Positions 42,309 to 50,960 of a DNA stretch of 64,000 bases are shown piece after piece. A program made the position numbers and the translations under genes. Within the stretch, counting starts at the first letter, position 1. Each line of letters opens with the position of its first letter. Origin of the DNA: Ruminococcus flavefaciens 007c (GTDB lineage: Bacteria > Bacillota > Clostridia > Oscillospirales > Ruminococcaceae); NCBI RefSeq assembly GCF_000571935.1, contig NZ_ATAX01000008.1, positions 62,001 to 126,000 of the forward strand, read 5' to 3'. The notes below the pieces were generated by a model. That model saw only the letters and a program-made list of their open reading frames with translations. It made no database searches and was not told the origin of the DNA.

Positions 42309-42570
42309 TGTACGCTGCCACCGCGTCTATGGGATTCTGCATTATATCACCCTGCCCTGCCGCAAGTCCGCGGAGCCTGCCGAATACCGCTCCCGTAATA
42401 TCGGGATAGAAAATATTCCCGATAAAGAGTGCAGCCGCTGCAAGTATGCAAACCACCGCCTGCATGGCGATAACGTCATCGGGCCTGTTTCTCCGCTTTT
42501 TTATGTACTCCTCCGCAAGAGCCTCAGTGCTGCCGCTGTCCTCCGCCTCGTCAATAACTTCGTTTTCCAT
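42289..42570 (-). CDS. Small membrane protein upstream of the SpoIVFB-like protease
   Basis: A 93-residue protein: acidic N-terminal 28 residues, one membrane helix (about 33-55), and a 35-residue exterior tail. It overlaps the protease start by 20 bp, so the two are co-translated. In Bacillus the equivalent gene is spoIVFA, which inhibits and anchors SpoIVFB and carries a LytM-type domain; that domain is missing here. It may be a minimal SpoIVFA analogue; no sequence motif proves it. Confidence 0.6.
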   Translation of the reverse strand: MENEVIDEAEDSGSTEALAEEYIKKRRNRPDDVIAMQAVVCILAAAALFIGNIFYPDITGAVFGRLRGLAAGQGDIMQNPIDAVAAYIDKLQD

Positions 42571-42699
42571 AAGATCACCTCAATAAAAAATATGCAAAAA
42601 AAATCGAAAAATGCAAAAAAGACCATGTTTTTTTCACTTAACACAGCCAATAATATCTTTGCGGAGCTTTCCGCACTTTGAAATATGAGGTAAAAGCTT

Positions 42700-43434
42700 A
42701 TGAAAATAATTTCCTGTGCTGCCATTCTCACTGCCGCAGCCATGCCGTGTACGGCAGTATATGCCGCCGACAACACAAAAAAAGGCTACGGTCAGGGAAC
42801 GGCAGTCGATGAAAAGAACCGTCCTCTCGGAGCTGTGGAATTCAACAGCCGATACGGCGGTCTTGACGCCTTCGCCCTCTCGGGAGACAGCAGCAGGATC
42901 ATAATAACCTTCGATCAGGGCTACGAAAACGGCTATACGTCAAAGATACTTGATACACTGAAGGAAAAGGACGTTCAAGCCATATTCTTCCTGACGGGTT
43001 CCTATGCAAGAACAGAGCACGAGCTCGTAAAGCGCATGATAGACGAGGGGCATATCATCGGGAACCACGGCATGACTCACGCAAGCCTGCCAACTCTCTC
43101 CGAGGAGAACGAAAAGGAGGAGATAATGTCCCTCCACAGCTATGTACTGGATAATTACGGCTACGAGATGCAGTATTTCCGCTGTCCCTGCGGCGAATAC
43201 TCCGAAAGAGCCCTTGAGACCGCAAAGGACTGCGGCTACAGGACGATCTTCTGGAGCAGTGCCTATGTGGACTGGAAAACAGATGCTCAGCCGCTGCCCG
43301 CCGATGGACTGAAAAAGCTCTCTGACGCAGCACACGGCGGCGAGATACTGCTCCTCCACTCGGTATCAGCCACAAATGCAGAGATACTTGGTGACCTGAT
43401 CGACAGCTTCCGTGCAAAGGGGTATAAGGTATAA
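42700..43434 (+). CDS. pdaA: Polysaccharide deacetylase, PdaA-like
   Basis: A 244-residue exported NodB-family deacetylase. Signal peptide about 1-22 (AVYA-A). Motif 1 is TFDQGYENGYT (the second Asp of a usual TFDDG is Gln), the zinc-binding motif is HGMTHAS, and RCPCGEYS is motif 3. The YENGYT signature is typical of PdaA, which makes muramic delta-lactam in spore cortex peptidoglycan. Ligand-changing D to Q occurs in some members. A terminator follows. Confidence 0.85.
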   Translation: MKIISCAAILTAAAMPCTAVYAADNTKKGYGQGTAVDEKNRPLGAVEFNSRYGGLDAFALSGDSSRIIITFDQGYENGYTSKILDTLKEKDVQAIFFLTGSYARTEHELVKRMIDEGHIIGNHGMTHASLPTLSEENEKEEIMSLHSYVLDNYGYEMQYFRCPCGEYSERALETAKDCGYRTIFWSSAYVDWKTDAQPLPADGLKKLSDAAHGGEILLLHSVSATNAEILGDLIDSFRAKGYKV

Positions 43435-43439
43435 ACTCA

Positions 43440-43465
43440 AAGGGGACACTATGTGTCCCCTTTGC
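43440..43465. terminator. Bidirectional terminator
   Basis: AAAGGGGACAC, loop TAT, GTGTCCCCTTT between convergent genes. Confidence 0.8.
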
Positions 43466-43467
43466 TG

Positions 43468-44328
43468 TCATGACAGCCTGCCCTTGATGATAAGGGTGCT
43501 GACGCCTGCCTGTACGGACCACTCTCCTGTTGTCTCGTTCTGTGAGAACTGAGCCGCAGGAACTGTTACAGTGCCGTCGAGGCTTGTGAATGTGCCTGTT
43601 GCGGGATCGTAGGCATAATCAGTGCCCGATGTCCAGACAGCACCGTTAAACTCGGCTGTAAGACCGCTGAGTGCAGGTGTGAAGGTATCGCTGAATATTA
43701 CATTGTCGGCTGCCTCAGCAGGAGAAGTGCCGAAATTCTGTATCACGAAGGTATAGGTCACCTCGCCGTTCTCCTCTACTGCCGCAGGTGAAAGAGACTT
43801 GCTGATAGCAAGGTCTATGCCCTCAGCGTAGGCTACATCAGCAGAAGCTGTCACAGGCTCGAACCCTGTACCGCTTATAACGGCTGTATTTGTTATGCCA
43901 GCTCCTGCGCCCATAGGAGCGAAGCTGTTTGTATCGGCTGAATACACCAGCATCACATTGCCACCGGCGGGCACATTTATCCCCGTAACTGACAGAGGAT
44001 AAATCGATGCTATAACAGGATCGGGCTGCCGCACTCCGTTAACATAATAGGAAAGTGAGCCCTCCTTATAGCTGAGAGGTACTGCGCTGTCGTCTGCTTC
44101 TCCGAAGCTGTAGCTTCCCAGATCGTCAGTGACTGTAAGACCGTTGTAGCACACAGAACCCGTGTTGACTATGCTTATGATGAACACGTTGCCGCTGTCG
44201 GGGGAATAGGTGTCGGAAACCGCGCTCTTTGAAGCGGAAAGCACCTCGATTATCTCTCCCGAGGTTATATTTGAGCTTGCCACCGTGCCGTTGTAGGACA
44301 ATGTGGCCTGATTATAGAATGTTGCCAT
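43468..44328 (-). CDS. DUF11-type repeat protein
   Basis: A 286-residue protein with two or more conserved-repeat (DUF11) beta domains; the second contains the hallmark DLAISKSLSPAAVEENGEVTYTFVIQNFG ... NVIFSDTFTP pattern (positions about 185-235). The start at 44328 (MATFYNQATL) is set by GGAGG 9 nt upstream. No signal peptide is seen, unlike most adhesin-like DUF11 proteins. It may be a small surface or phage-derived structural protein. Function unknown. Confidence 0.75.
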   Translation of the reverse strand: MATFYNQATLSYNGTVASSNITSGEIIEVLSASKSAVSDTYSPDSGNVFIISIVNTGSVCYNGLTVTDDLGSYSFGEADDSAVPLSYKEGSLSYYVNGVRQPDPVIASIYPLSVTGINVPAGGNVMLVYSADTNSFAPMGAGAGITNTAVISGTGFEPVTASADVAYAEGIDLAISKSLSPAAVEENGEVTYTFVIQNFGTSPAEAADNVIFSDTFTPALSGLTAEFNGAVWTSGTDYAYDPATGTFTSLDGTVTVPAAQFSQNETTGEWSVQAGVSTLIIKGRLS

Positions 44329-44493
44329 GCTGTTTTCCTCCATATGGCGTAATACCGCCGTATTAAGGGAGGGAGACTCCCCTCCCTCGGTATATTATAT
44401 GTGGCTGCTCCTATGTATGTTACGTACCTTCGGGGTATATGGCAGTACATATACCGCAGCCCCCGTTATCCTTAAAATATAGCCTTGTGCCTA

Positions 44494-44522
44494 TTGAAAA
44501 AGTTCTTTTTTTCTGGTATAAT
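44494..44522 (+). promoter_or_regulatory. SigmaA promoter of the M42 operon
   Basis: TTGAAA (44494-44499), 17 bp, TATAAT (44517-44522). Confidence 0.75.
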
Positions 44523-44564
44523 AGATAGTAACAATATATTTCATAATGAAAGGAGTTAATAGCA

Positions 44565-45578
44565 ATGGATCTGAAACAGACAGTCACATCTCTTTCCGAG
44601 GCAGCGGGAGCTTCGGGAAGCGAAAACAAAGCCGCAGAACTGGCTCTGTCGCTGCTGCGCGGATACTGTCCCGACGCCTCCGTTATCAACGGCAACGTCA
44701 TAGGACATTTCGGCGTACACCGAGAAGGTCTGCCGTCCCTGGTACTGGACGCGCATATAGACCAGGTGGGCTTTGTAGTCACCTATATCACCGATGACGG
44801 ATTTATCAAGGTCGGCAATATAGGCGGCATAGACCGCAGACTTCTCCCCGCACAGCCCGTGGTTATACACGGAAAGCGCAGTGTAAAAGGAGTGATATGC
44901 TCCGTTCCGCCCCATCTTACCGACGGCGGTGCAGAGGTGCTCAAATGGGAGGACGTAGCCATCGACACAGGAATGACCAAGGTCGAGCTTGAAGAGGCAG
45001 TCGCTCAGGGCGACTCCGTCACCTTCGACACTTCCTGCCGCAGCCTCATAGGAGACCGTATCACAGGCGGCGCCCTTGACGACCGCTGCGGAGTTGCAGC
45101 TATACTCTATGCGCTGGATCTGCTCAGCGGACAGTCAGCCGCATATAACGTTACCGTTATCTTCTCCACTCAGGAGGAGGTAGGCGAACGCGGCGCGAAA
45201 ACAGGAGCTTTCCTGATCGATCCCGATATCGCCATAGCCGTGGACGTAAGCTTTGCCTACGCCATAGGCGAGGAGGAGAACAAGTGCGGATATCTGGGCA
45301 AGGGCCCTATGATAGGCCTGTCACCCTCCCTTTCCAGAGAGATAAGCGACAACCTTATTTCCGTCGCAGAGGCTTCGGGCATACCTTACCAGAAGGAGGT
45401 AATGAACGGACTTACCTCCACCAATGCGGACCGCTATTCCGTAAACCGCAGCGGCGCAAAGGCCTGCACCGTTTCCATACCGCTCCGCAATATGCACACT
45501 CCCGTAGAGGTCATTGACCTTTCCGACGTTGAGATGACCGCAAAACTGCTTGCGGAATATATCAGGGAGGGACGATAA
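44565..45578 (+). CDS. M42-family metallopeptidase 1
   Basis: A 337-residue cytoplasmic aminopeptidase of the M42 (glutamyl aminopeptidase / TET) family. Metal and catalytic residues: DAHIDQVGF (H and D; usual E replaced by Q), GGALDDRCG (bridging D), STQEEVGERG (general-base E), AVDVSFA, and a C-terminal MHTPVEV histidine. The stop overlaps the next start (TAATG), indicating coupling with a second M42 enzyme. Trims short peptides; specificity unknown. Confidence 0.92.
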   Translation: MDLKQTVTSLSEAAGASGSENKAAELALSLLRGYCPDASVINGNVIGHFGVHREGLPSLVLDAHIDQVGFVVTYITDDGFIKVGNIGGIDRRLLPAQPVVIHGKRSVKGVICSVPPHLTDGGAEVLKWEDVAIDTGMTKVELEEAVAQGDSVTFDTSCRSLIGDRITGGALDDRCGVAAILYALDLLSGQSAAYNVTVIFSTQEEVGERGAKTGAFLIDPDIAIAVDVSFAYAIGEEENKCGYLGKGPMIGLSPSLSREISDNLISVAEASGIPYQKEVMNGLTSTNADRYSVNRSGAKACTVSIPLRNMHTPVEVIDLSDVEMTAKLLAEYIREGR

Positions 45579-46582
45579 TGAAAGAGCTTCTGAAAGAACT
45601 TTGCCTGACTGACGGCATCTCAGGCGATGAGAGTGCGGTGCGCGACCTCATCATCAGCAAGATAAAGGACGTCTGCCAGTACAGCATAGATAATCTCGGA
45701 AACCTCATCTGCTTCAAGAAGGGCAGCAAGTCTCCCGAGAAAAAGCTTATGATATGCGCCCATATGGACGAGGTAGGCTTCATGGTCACATATATCCGTT
45801 CCGACGGAACTCTCAGCTTCGGCAATGTGGGAGGTATAGATCCCTCTGTTGTCATAGGTAGACCCGTCAGAGTCGGAAAGGACCGTATCAGCGGAGTCAT
45901 CGGCTCCACCGCAGTCCATAACCTCAGCAAGGAACAGCGTGAAAAGGCTCCCAAAACCGACAGCCTGTATATAGACATCGGAGCAAAGGACAAAGCCGAC
46001 GCAGAGAAGTACGTATCCCTCGGCGACTGTGTATACTTCGACTCGGAATTCACAGAGCTGGGACAGCACCGCGTCAAGGGCAAGGCCATCGACGACCGCG
46101 CAGGCTGTGCCATAATGATAAAGCTCCTCCACGAAAAGCTGGATTACGATACCTATTTTGTATTCAACGTACAGGAAGAGATCGGGCTCCGCGGCTCGGC
46201 AGTCTCCTCCTTCTCGGTAGCTCCCGACTATGCCATAGTACTTGAAGCCACCACTGCCGCGGATATTGACGGCGTAAGCGGCGAGAAGCGCGTCTGCGAG
46301 CTGGGCAGCGGCCCTGTGGTATCATTTATGGACAGAAGCACCATATATGACAAGGAGCTGTATCAGCTGGCCTTTGCCATCGCCACCTGCCAGACCAAGA
46401 CCATGATAGCAGGAGGCAACGACGCAGGAGCGATACATATCAGCGGAAAGGGAGTCCGCACCATAGCAATATCCGTTCCGTGCAGATATCTCCACTCACC
46501 CTCGTCGGTGATCGAGCTTTCCGACCTGACCAGCTCCTACAAGCTTGTGAAAAATCTCTTAAAAAGGATACCCGAATTATGA
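45578..46582 (+). CDS. M42-family metallopeptidase 2
   Basis: A 334-residue paralogue of the preceding enzyme, with canonical motifs CAHMDEVGFMV, KAIDDRAGC, NVQEEIGLRG and RYLHSPSSV. It may form a homo- or hetero-oligomeric TET particle with it. The stop overlaps the next gene's start by 4 bp (ATGA), forming a three-gene coupled operon. Confidence 0.93.
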   Translation: MKELLKELCLTDGISGDESAVRDLIISKIKDVCQYSIDNLGNLICFKKGSKSPEKKLMICAHMDEVGFMVTYIRSDGTLSFGNVGGIDPSVVIGRPVRVGKDRISGVIGSTAVHNLSKEQREKAPKTDSLYIDIGAKDKADAEKYVSLGDCVYFDSEFTELGQHRVKGKAIDDRAGCAIMIKLLHEKLDYDTYFVFNVQEEIGLRGSAVSSFSVAPDYAIVLEATTAADIDGVSGEKRVCELGSGPVVSFMDRSTIYDKELYQLAFAIATCQTKTMIAGGNDAGAIHISGKGVRTIAISVPCRYLHSPSSVIELSDLTSSYKLVKNLLKRIPEL

Positions 46583-47376
46583 TAACACTTATCGAGCATG
46601 AGTACGAGCTTGACCGCGTACTGCTCAACAAGACGCTCTCCGGCAAGAAGATGCTTGCCTATATGAGAGCCTACGGCCCGAATTACGAATTCTGCCGTTT
46701 TTACAAGATAACCGATGAAACAGGTGTGGGCTTCATGTTCATCATCAACTCCACCCTTATAATATGCGGCGACGGCAACCTTGAACCCAATCAGGAGATA
46801 GACCTTTTTGTCAGCATGAATGTCCCCTTCCGTATCGAAGGCGACCAGAAGATACTTGAGGGCATAACCATACCCGAACGCTATCAGGTGCTGAACCGTA
46901 CTATCTTCGAGCTCATACCCGACGAGACACCCCTTGAAGCCATCGAGGAGCACGTGGAATTCAATCCCAATCTCCCCGACGTATACAAGATACTCAGCGA
47001 GGGCTTCCCGAATATCGCAGACTTTTCACTGTGGTACACGGACACGTCACACCGCTGCCGTCACGGTATAAGCAGGGTATTCACCTACCGCGGCTCAACT
47101 ACTGCTTCGGCGGTATTCGACATCGGCAGCACCGTTCTCATAGGACAGGTAGCAACAAATAAAGCGGCAAGAGGCAGAGGCTATGCAAGAGAATTTCTCA
47201 AATGGCTGGCCAAGTTCTTCAACGGGCTCGGTAAGCGTGCATATCTGCTTGCACTTGATGTACGTGTAAGCTTTTACAAAGAGATAGGCTTCCGGATCGC
47301 GGGGCGCGAGATAGTTCTTGAGCGTATCGACATCGAGAAGGACAGCGCAGCAAAGGGACGTCTGGAGGACAGATAA
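46579..47376 (+). CDS. GNAT-family N-acetyltransferase
   Basis: A 265-residue protein. The start at 46579 gives ATGA overlap with the upstream stop; a frame running to 46480 lies inside the peptidase gene and is rejected. The first 130 residues are a less conserved domain; the C-terminal GNAT core has acetyl-CoA-binding QVATNKAARGRGYAREFLKW and a final YKEIGF. It may acetylate peptides or amino acids released by the two peptidases (inference from the operon). Confidence 0.85.
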   Translation: MITLIEHEYELDRVLLNKTLSGKKMLAYMRAYGPNYEFCRFYKITDETGVGFMFIINSTLIICGDGNLEPNQEIDLFVSMNVPFRIEGDQKILEGITIPERYQVLNRTIFELIPDETPLEAIEEHVEFNPNLPDVYKILSEGFPNIADFSLWYTDTSHRCRHGISRVFTYRGSTTASAVFDIGSTVLIGQVATNKAARGRGYAREFLKWLAKFFNGLGKRAYLLALDVRVSFYKEIGFRIAGREIVLERIDIEKDSAAKGRLEDR

Positions 47377-47418
47377 CTATCGTTCCGTTTTTTGGGGGAG
47401 TGTCCCCTTCCATAGCAT

Positions 47419-47452
47419 GAAAAAGCCCCGGGGCAGAGCCTCGGGGCATATT
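47419..47452 (+). terminator. Terminator of the M42 operon
   Basis: GCCCCGGGG, loop CAGAG, CCTCGGGGC, then ATATTTATT; a weaker U-run. Confidence 0.65.
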
Positions 47453-47488
47453 TATTCTGTAATTATTCCGCACAAATCAGAATGAATA

Positions 47489-47537
47489 AATTGTAGGTGA
47501 CGGTGTTCTCGACGTTCCATTAAGGGACGTCGAGAAC
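47489..47537. repeat. Palindromic element TGTAGGTGAC...
   Basis: TGTAGGTGACGGT followed by the hairpin GTTCTCGACGTTCC, loop ATTAA, GGGACGTCGAGAAC (47501-47533). It shares the TGTAGG end and an asymmetric hairpin with the TGTAGGGG family and may be a divergent copy. Confidence 0.5.
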
Positions 47538-47578
47538 GCAATACCCTGCAAATATTAATTCTGAATTATACACCTAAA

Positions 47579-47624
47579 AAGCCATAGTACTTCTGACAGA
47601 CATATCAGAAATACCATGGCTCAA
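47579..47624 (-). terminator. Terminator of the radical SAM cluster
   Basis: Minus strand GCCATGGTA ... TACTATGGC, containing an inner TTCTGA/TCAGAA stem, followed by TTTTTAGG. Confidence 0.8.
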
Positions 47625-47663
47625 TATTTCTATATCATTATCGCCCGAAGACTTACAGTACTA

Positions 47664-48737
47664 TCAGAACAGAATATCCTTAAAGCAAACCTGAGGACGG
47701 TTATTGTCAAAGTCCCAGCTGTGGTAAGCGTCGCCGTGACAGAAATCCTTCTGGTCGCACTTTGAACAGACCTCGTTGTCATCTGAAAGGTCACGTCTGA
47801 ATATCTGGAATTTTTTCTCCCATACCTCGCTGAAGCGGTCGCGGAGGATATTTCCCTGAACGAATTCAGGTCTGCGTTCGATATCGAGGCAGGCAATAAT
47901 ATCTCCGCTGGCAGTGATACTTGCGGTATAGAGACCTGCTGTACAGAGGTAATACCAGTCACGGACCTCACGCTCGTACTCAAGACCGAGATAGTGGCTG
48001 CATCCGTAAGTAACAGGCTCGCCTGCGATACGCTTGTTTCTGATGAACTCAAAGAGAGTTCTGTAATCATCGGGAGTAAGTATGAGCTCGGGGTGCTGCT
48101 TTGCACGTCCCATAGGCTCTATATTGATAACTCTCCAGGAGTCTATGTCCATATTGTTGAATATCTTGAAAAGCTCGTCCAGCTGGCCGATATTCTGATG
48201 AGTAACAACAGTAGTTACCTGAATATGCTCAAAGCCGCCCACTCTGATAAGGGACTCGATACCGCTCATAGCCTTGCTGAAGCCTCCGGGAGTTCTTCTG
48301 AATGCGTCGTGAGTATCCTCGAGACCGTCTATGCTGACGGATATGGTACCCATGCCGACTCTCTGAAGATCGCGGGCAACGCTGTCATTGATGAGAGTAG
48401 CATTGCTGGTCATTCCCCAGCTGAAGCCCAGCTCATGAGCTGCCCCCAGAATATCGAAGAATTCCTTTCTGAGAAGGGGCTCGCCGCCTGTAATGTCAAG
48501 CATTTTTCCCTCTGTAGTCATATCCTCCTTCACCTGCTGAAGGAAGGTGCGGTACTGATCTACCGTAAGCTCCTCAGAGGAAACATCTCCGCAGTAGCTT
48601 CCGCAGTGAAGACAGCGCTCGTTGCATCTGAGTGTAAGCTCCAGGAAGAGATTTCTCAGCTTCGGACTTCTCATAAGCGACTTTCTGTATTGTCTCATCT
48701 TTTCGAGATGATCTTTTTTCATATTAACGTTGAGCAT
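47664..48737 (-). CDS. Radical SAM/SPASM peptide-maturase-type enzyme
   Basis: A 357-residue cytoplasmic enzyme. The SAM-binding 4Fe-4S motif is C38-x3-C42-x2-C45 (TLRCNERCLHC), the GGEPLL motif lies near residue 89, and the C-terminal SPASM region carries the cysteines for auxiliary clusters (YYLC, IIAC, VCSKC, DFCHG, QVCF). This architecture is typical of peptide-modifying maturases (cross-link, thioether or epimerisation enzymes). It starts 3 bp after the stop of the upstream dockerin-motif gene, with its AGGAG site inside that gene, so they are coupled. It is the last gene of the cluster. Substrate and reaction are inferred. Confidence 0.85.
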   Translation of the reverse strand: MLNVNMKKDHLEKMRQYRKSLMRSPKLRNLFLELTLRCNERCLHCGSYCGDVSSEELTVDQYRTFLQQVKEDMTTEGKMLDITGGEPLLRKEFFDILGAAHELGFSWGMTSNATLINDSVARDLQRVGMGTISVSIDGLEDTHDAFRRTPGGFSKAMSGIESLIRVGGFEHIQVTTVVTHQNIGQLDELFKIFNNMDIDSWRVINIEPMGRAKQHPELILTPDDYRTLFEFIRNKRIAGEPVTYGCSHYLGLEYEREVRDWYYLCTAGLYTASITASGDIIACLDIERRPEFVQGNILRDRFSEVWEKKFQIFRRDLSDDNEVCSKCDQKDFCHGDAYHSWDFDNNRPQVCFKDILF

Positions 48738-48740
48738 ATT

Positions 48741-49559
48741 TTACTTCTCCTGAATATCTTTATTAAAGTCTCCGAACATTTCCTTGATCCTGTCATCGAT
48801 AGGTCTTATGCCGTAAAGAGCAATGACGACGTCCTTCACCGGATCATAGGGCTCGGTGATAGTAGTGGTGACAGGTGTTATCTCATCTGACGGAGCCGTT
48901 ATCTTTTCGATCTCGGGAAGTTCTCCGGAGTATTCATCACTACGGTACTTGTCGAGATCCTTTACCTTGCCCAGCAGGTATCTCTGAAGCATGATAAGAT
49001 CCGCAACATTGATCTTTCCGTCATGGTTCATGTCGCCGTAATATCTGGCACTGCCGCTTCCCTCTCCCGAAACGAGCATTCTTCTGAGGGTTATAACATC
49101 GAAGCTGTCGATAGCGCCGTCGGTATTTGCATCGCCGGTAAAGAACTCGGGCGCACCGTATGCAGGCTGAGGGATTACGCTTGTAGTCAGAGTTGTGACC
49201 ACTGTATCCCAGTCAGCGTCGGAAACGGTAGTAGTAGGCGCAGGGCCGTACACAGGTGCAGGCACAGAGGTAGTAGTGACCGTAGTTACCGTCTTCTCCA
49301 GATCACTGAGATCCCAGGGCTGATCCAGCCATTCGGTAATATCGGTGTCGTTCGGATCAAACATCGGAGGAACGCCGTACAGATCGTAAGTGGGCTGTTC
49401 CGTCATTCTCACCCAGTCCTCAAACGATAAACCAACGGTATTGCTGCCTTCCTCTTCCTGCTGACCGGAGCCGTCAACTGCCGCCATGGAAGGTATAGCG
49501 GACATATTCGCAGCTGCGAATATTGCTGCGGTCAATACTGTACGTAACGTTTTTTTCAT
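48741..49559 (-). CDS. Dockerin protein with YGxP motifs (candidate maturase substrate)
   Basis: A 272-residue exported protein. Signal peptide about 1-27 (PSMAA). Three Tyr-Gly motifs precede a central dockerin: LYGVPP, VYGPAP, AYGAPE; the dockerin is GDANTDGAIDSFDV ... DMNHDGKINVADLIML. After it, a tail has EPYDPVKDVVIALYGIRP with Tyr-Asp-Pro exactly 11 residues before Tyr-Gly. The tail unit matches the spacing in the two lipoproteins of the cluster. Paralogue of the next gene upstream. No enzyme domain; I propose it as a substrate of the adjacent radical SAM enzyme carried to the cellulosome. Confidence 0.85.
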   Translation of the reverse strand: MKKTLRTVLTAAIFAAANMSAIPSMAAVDGSGQQEEEGSNTVGLSFEDWVRMTEQPTYDLYGVPPMFDPNDTDITEWLDQPWDLSDLEKTVTTVTTTSVPAPVYGPAPTTTVSDADWDTVVTTLTTSVIPQPAYGAPEFFTGDANTDGAIDSFDVITLRRMLVSGEGSGSARYYGDMNHDGKINVADLIMLQRYLLGKVKDLDKYRSDEYSGELPEIEKITAPSDEITPVTTTITEPYDPVKDVVIALYGIRPIDDRIKEMFGDFNKDIQEK

Positions 49560-49600
49560 GCCGGCACACTCCTTTTATACATTCATATTGTTTTCACGTC

Positions 49601-50431
49601 TTATTTATCCGTAATATCCTTGTCTCTTTCCTCGAGCATTTCCTTCAGCCTGTCATCGATAGGTCTGATGCCGTAGAGGGTTATCACAACGTCCTTACCG
49701 GGATCATAGGGCTCGGCAATGGTAGTAACAATAGGATCATCCTTTACAGAAGTTGTTATCTTCTCGATCTCGGTTTCACGGTTATATCTGTTGCCGTATT
49801 CCTTGCCCAGCTCATTTACGGATACTTTGCCGAGAACAAGCTTCTGGATCAGTATAAGATCTGCGATATTGAGCTTTCCGTCAGAGTTTACATCGGCGAA
49901 ATAAGCGGCATCACTGTGGATGTCAGCGCCGTTTATGAGCATCCTTCTGACAGCAATAACGTCAAAGCAGTCAACTGCATAGTCCATATTGATGTCGCCC
50001 CTGAAAATATCTATAGGCGGGCCGTAAACAGTCTGAGGATAAGTTACCTCCGTAGTGGTAGATGTAGTCGAAGTTGTCATAAAGAAAGTAAATGTAGTCA
50101 GAACATTATCCCAGTCCTCATCGGAAACGGTGGTAGTAGGCGCAGGACCGTACACAGGTGCGGGCAGAGTCGTAGTAGTGACCGTAGTCAGGACCTTTTC
50201 CACGGTGCCCGGATTATTCCACGGCTCACTGTCCCACCATGTTCCGTCCGTCGGAGGAGGACCGTATACTCCATAAGCCCCCTGTCCTGAAAAATCCACA
50301 GTTTCAGACATATTATTGAACGGCGGCCACTGATTGCTGCCGTTATCTCCGGCTCCCATTGAAGGCAGAGCCGACATATTCGCAGCTGCAAAAACAGCAG
50401 CTGTCATAGCAGTACGTATAGTTTTTTTCAT
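49601..50431 (-). CDS. Dockerin protein with YGPP motifs (paralogue)
   Basis: A 276-residue exported protein closely related to its downstream neighbour. The start at 50431 (MKKTIRTAMT) follows GGGAGCG; the longer frame to 50482 lacks a ribosome site. Signal about 1-27. Motifs: VYGPPP, VYGPAP, VYGPPI, a dockerin (GDINMDYAVDCFDV ... DVNSDGKLNIADLILI; the first loop has Tyr at the usual Gly position), and a tail EPYDPGKDVVITLYGIRP with the same 11-residue spacing. Linkers are Thr-rich. Same proposed role. Confidence 0.85.
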   Translation of the reverse strand: MKKTIRTAMTAAVFAAANMSALPSMGAGDNGSNQWPPFNNMSETVDFSGQGAYGVYGPPPTDGTWWDSEPWNNPGTVEKVLTTVTTTTLPAPVYGPAPTTTVSDEDWDNVLTTFTFFMTTSTTSTTTEVTYPQTVYGPPIDIFRGDINMDYAVDCFDVIAVRRMLINGADIHSDAAYFADVNSDGKLNIADLILIQKLVLGKVSVNELGKEYGNRYNRETEIEKITTSVKDDPIVTTIAEPYDPGKDVVITLYGIRPIDDRLKEMLEERDKDITDK

Positions 50432-50653
50432 GTTATAACGCTCCCTTCGAAGATCTATGGTGTGACAGCCGGGAAATGGCAAGTGAATTTTATATATAGC
50501 ATCCGACTGTCACTAATCCACAGTGCTATAATATAAATGACGCAAAACAGCGTACTTTTTTTCTTTTCAAGCCAACTTTGTATACCTGCACAAAGGGCTG
50601 TGCTGTTATTTGTGCAGTTTTACTTCCCCATACTCTTCGTCTTCTGATATTTC

Positions 50654-50887
50654 TTATTCAGCGGGCGTTTCCGCAGCATTCCCGGCTGACGGCGGACCGT
50701 AAACGTCCTGTATATCGTCCTTGGCGGGATCATATTCCGTGGTATCAGACTCTGCTGTCTTTGACTCCGTTATCACAGGCGGCCCATAAACGTCCTGTAC
50801 CTCTTCATGGCCGATGTCGCAGCCTGTAAGCATGACAGTTCCTGTAAGCACAGCAGCCATAAGGGCGGTTTTCTTATTCTTTTTCAT
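50654..50887 (-). CDS. Small YGPP-repeat lipoprotein 1
   Basis: A 77-residue lipoprotein. Two adjacent ATGs exist; the second (50887) is correctly spaced from GGAGG, giving MKKNKKTALM. Lipobox LTGC with C23. The mature part is just two units: DVYGPPV (Y34) and YDPAKDDIQDVYGPPS (Y52 to Y63, 11 apart), joined by a Thr/Glu/Ser linker. Too small for an enzyme; looks like a precursor peptide displayed on the membrane. Nothing homologous is recognised beyond the cluster. Confidence 0.8.
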   Translation of the reverse strand: MKKNKKTALMAAVLTGTVMLTGCDIGHEEVQDVYGPPVITESKTAESDTTEYDPAKDDIQDVYGPPSAGNAAETPAE

Positions 50888-50960
50888 ATGCATTACCTCC
50901 AATAACACTGCATAAAGCAGCTGTCAGATGTAAGCCTTTCCGCCTGAGCGGAAAAAAATA

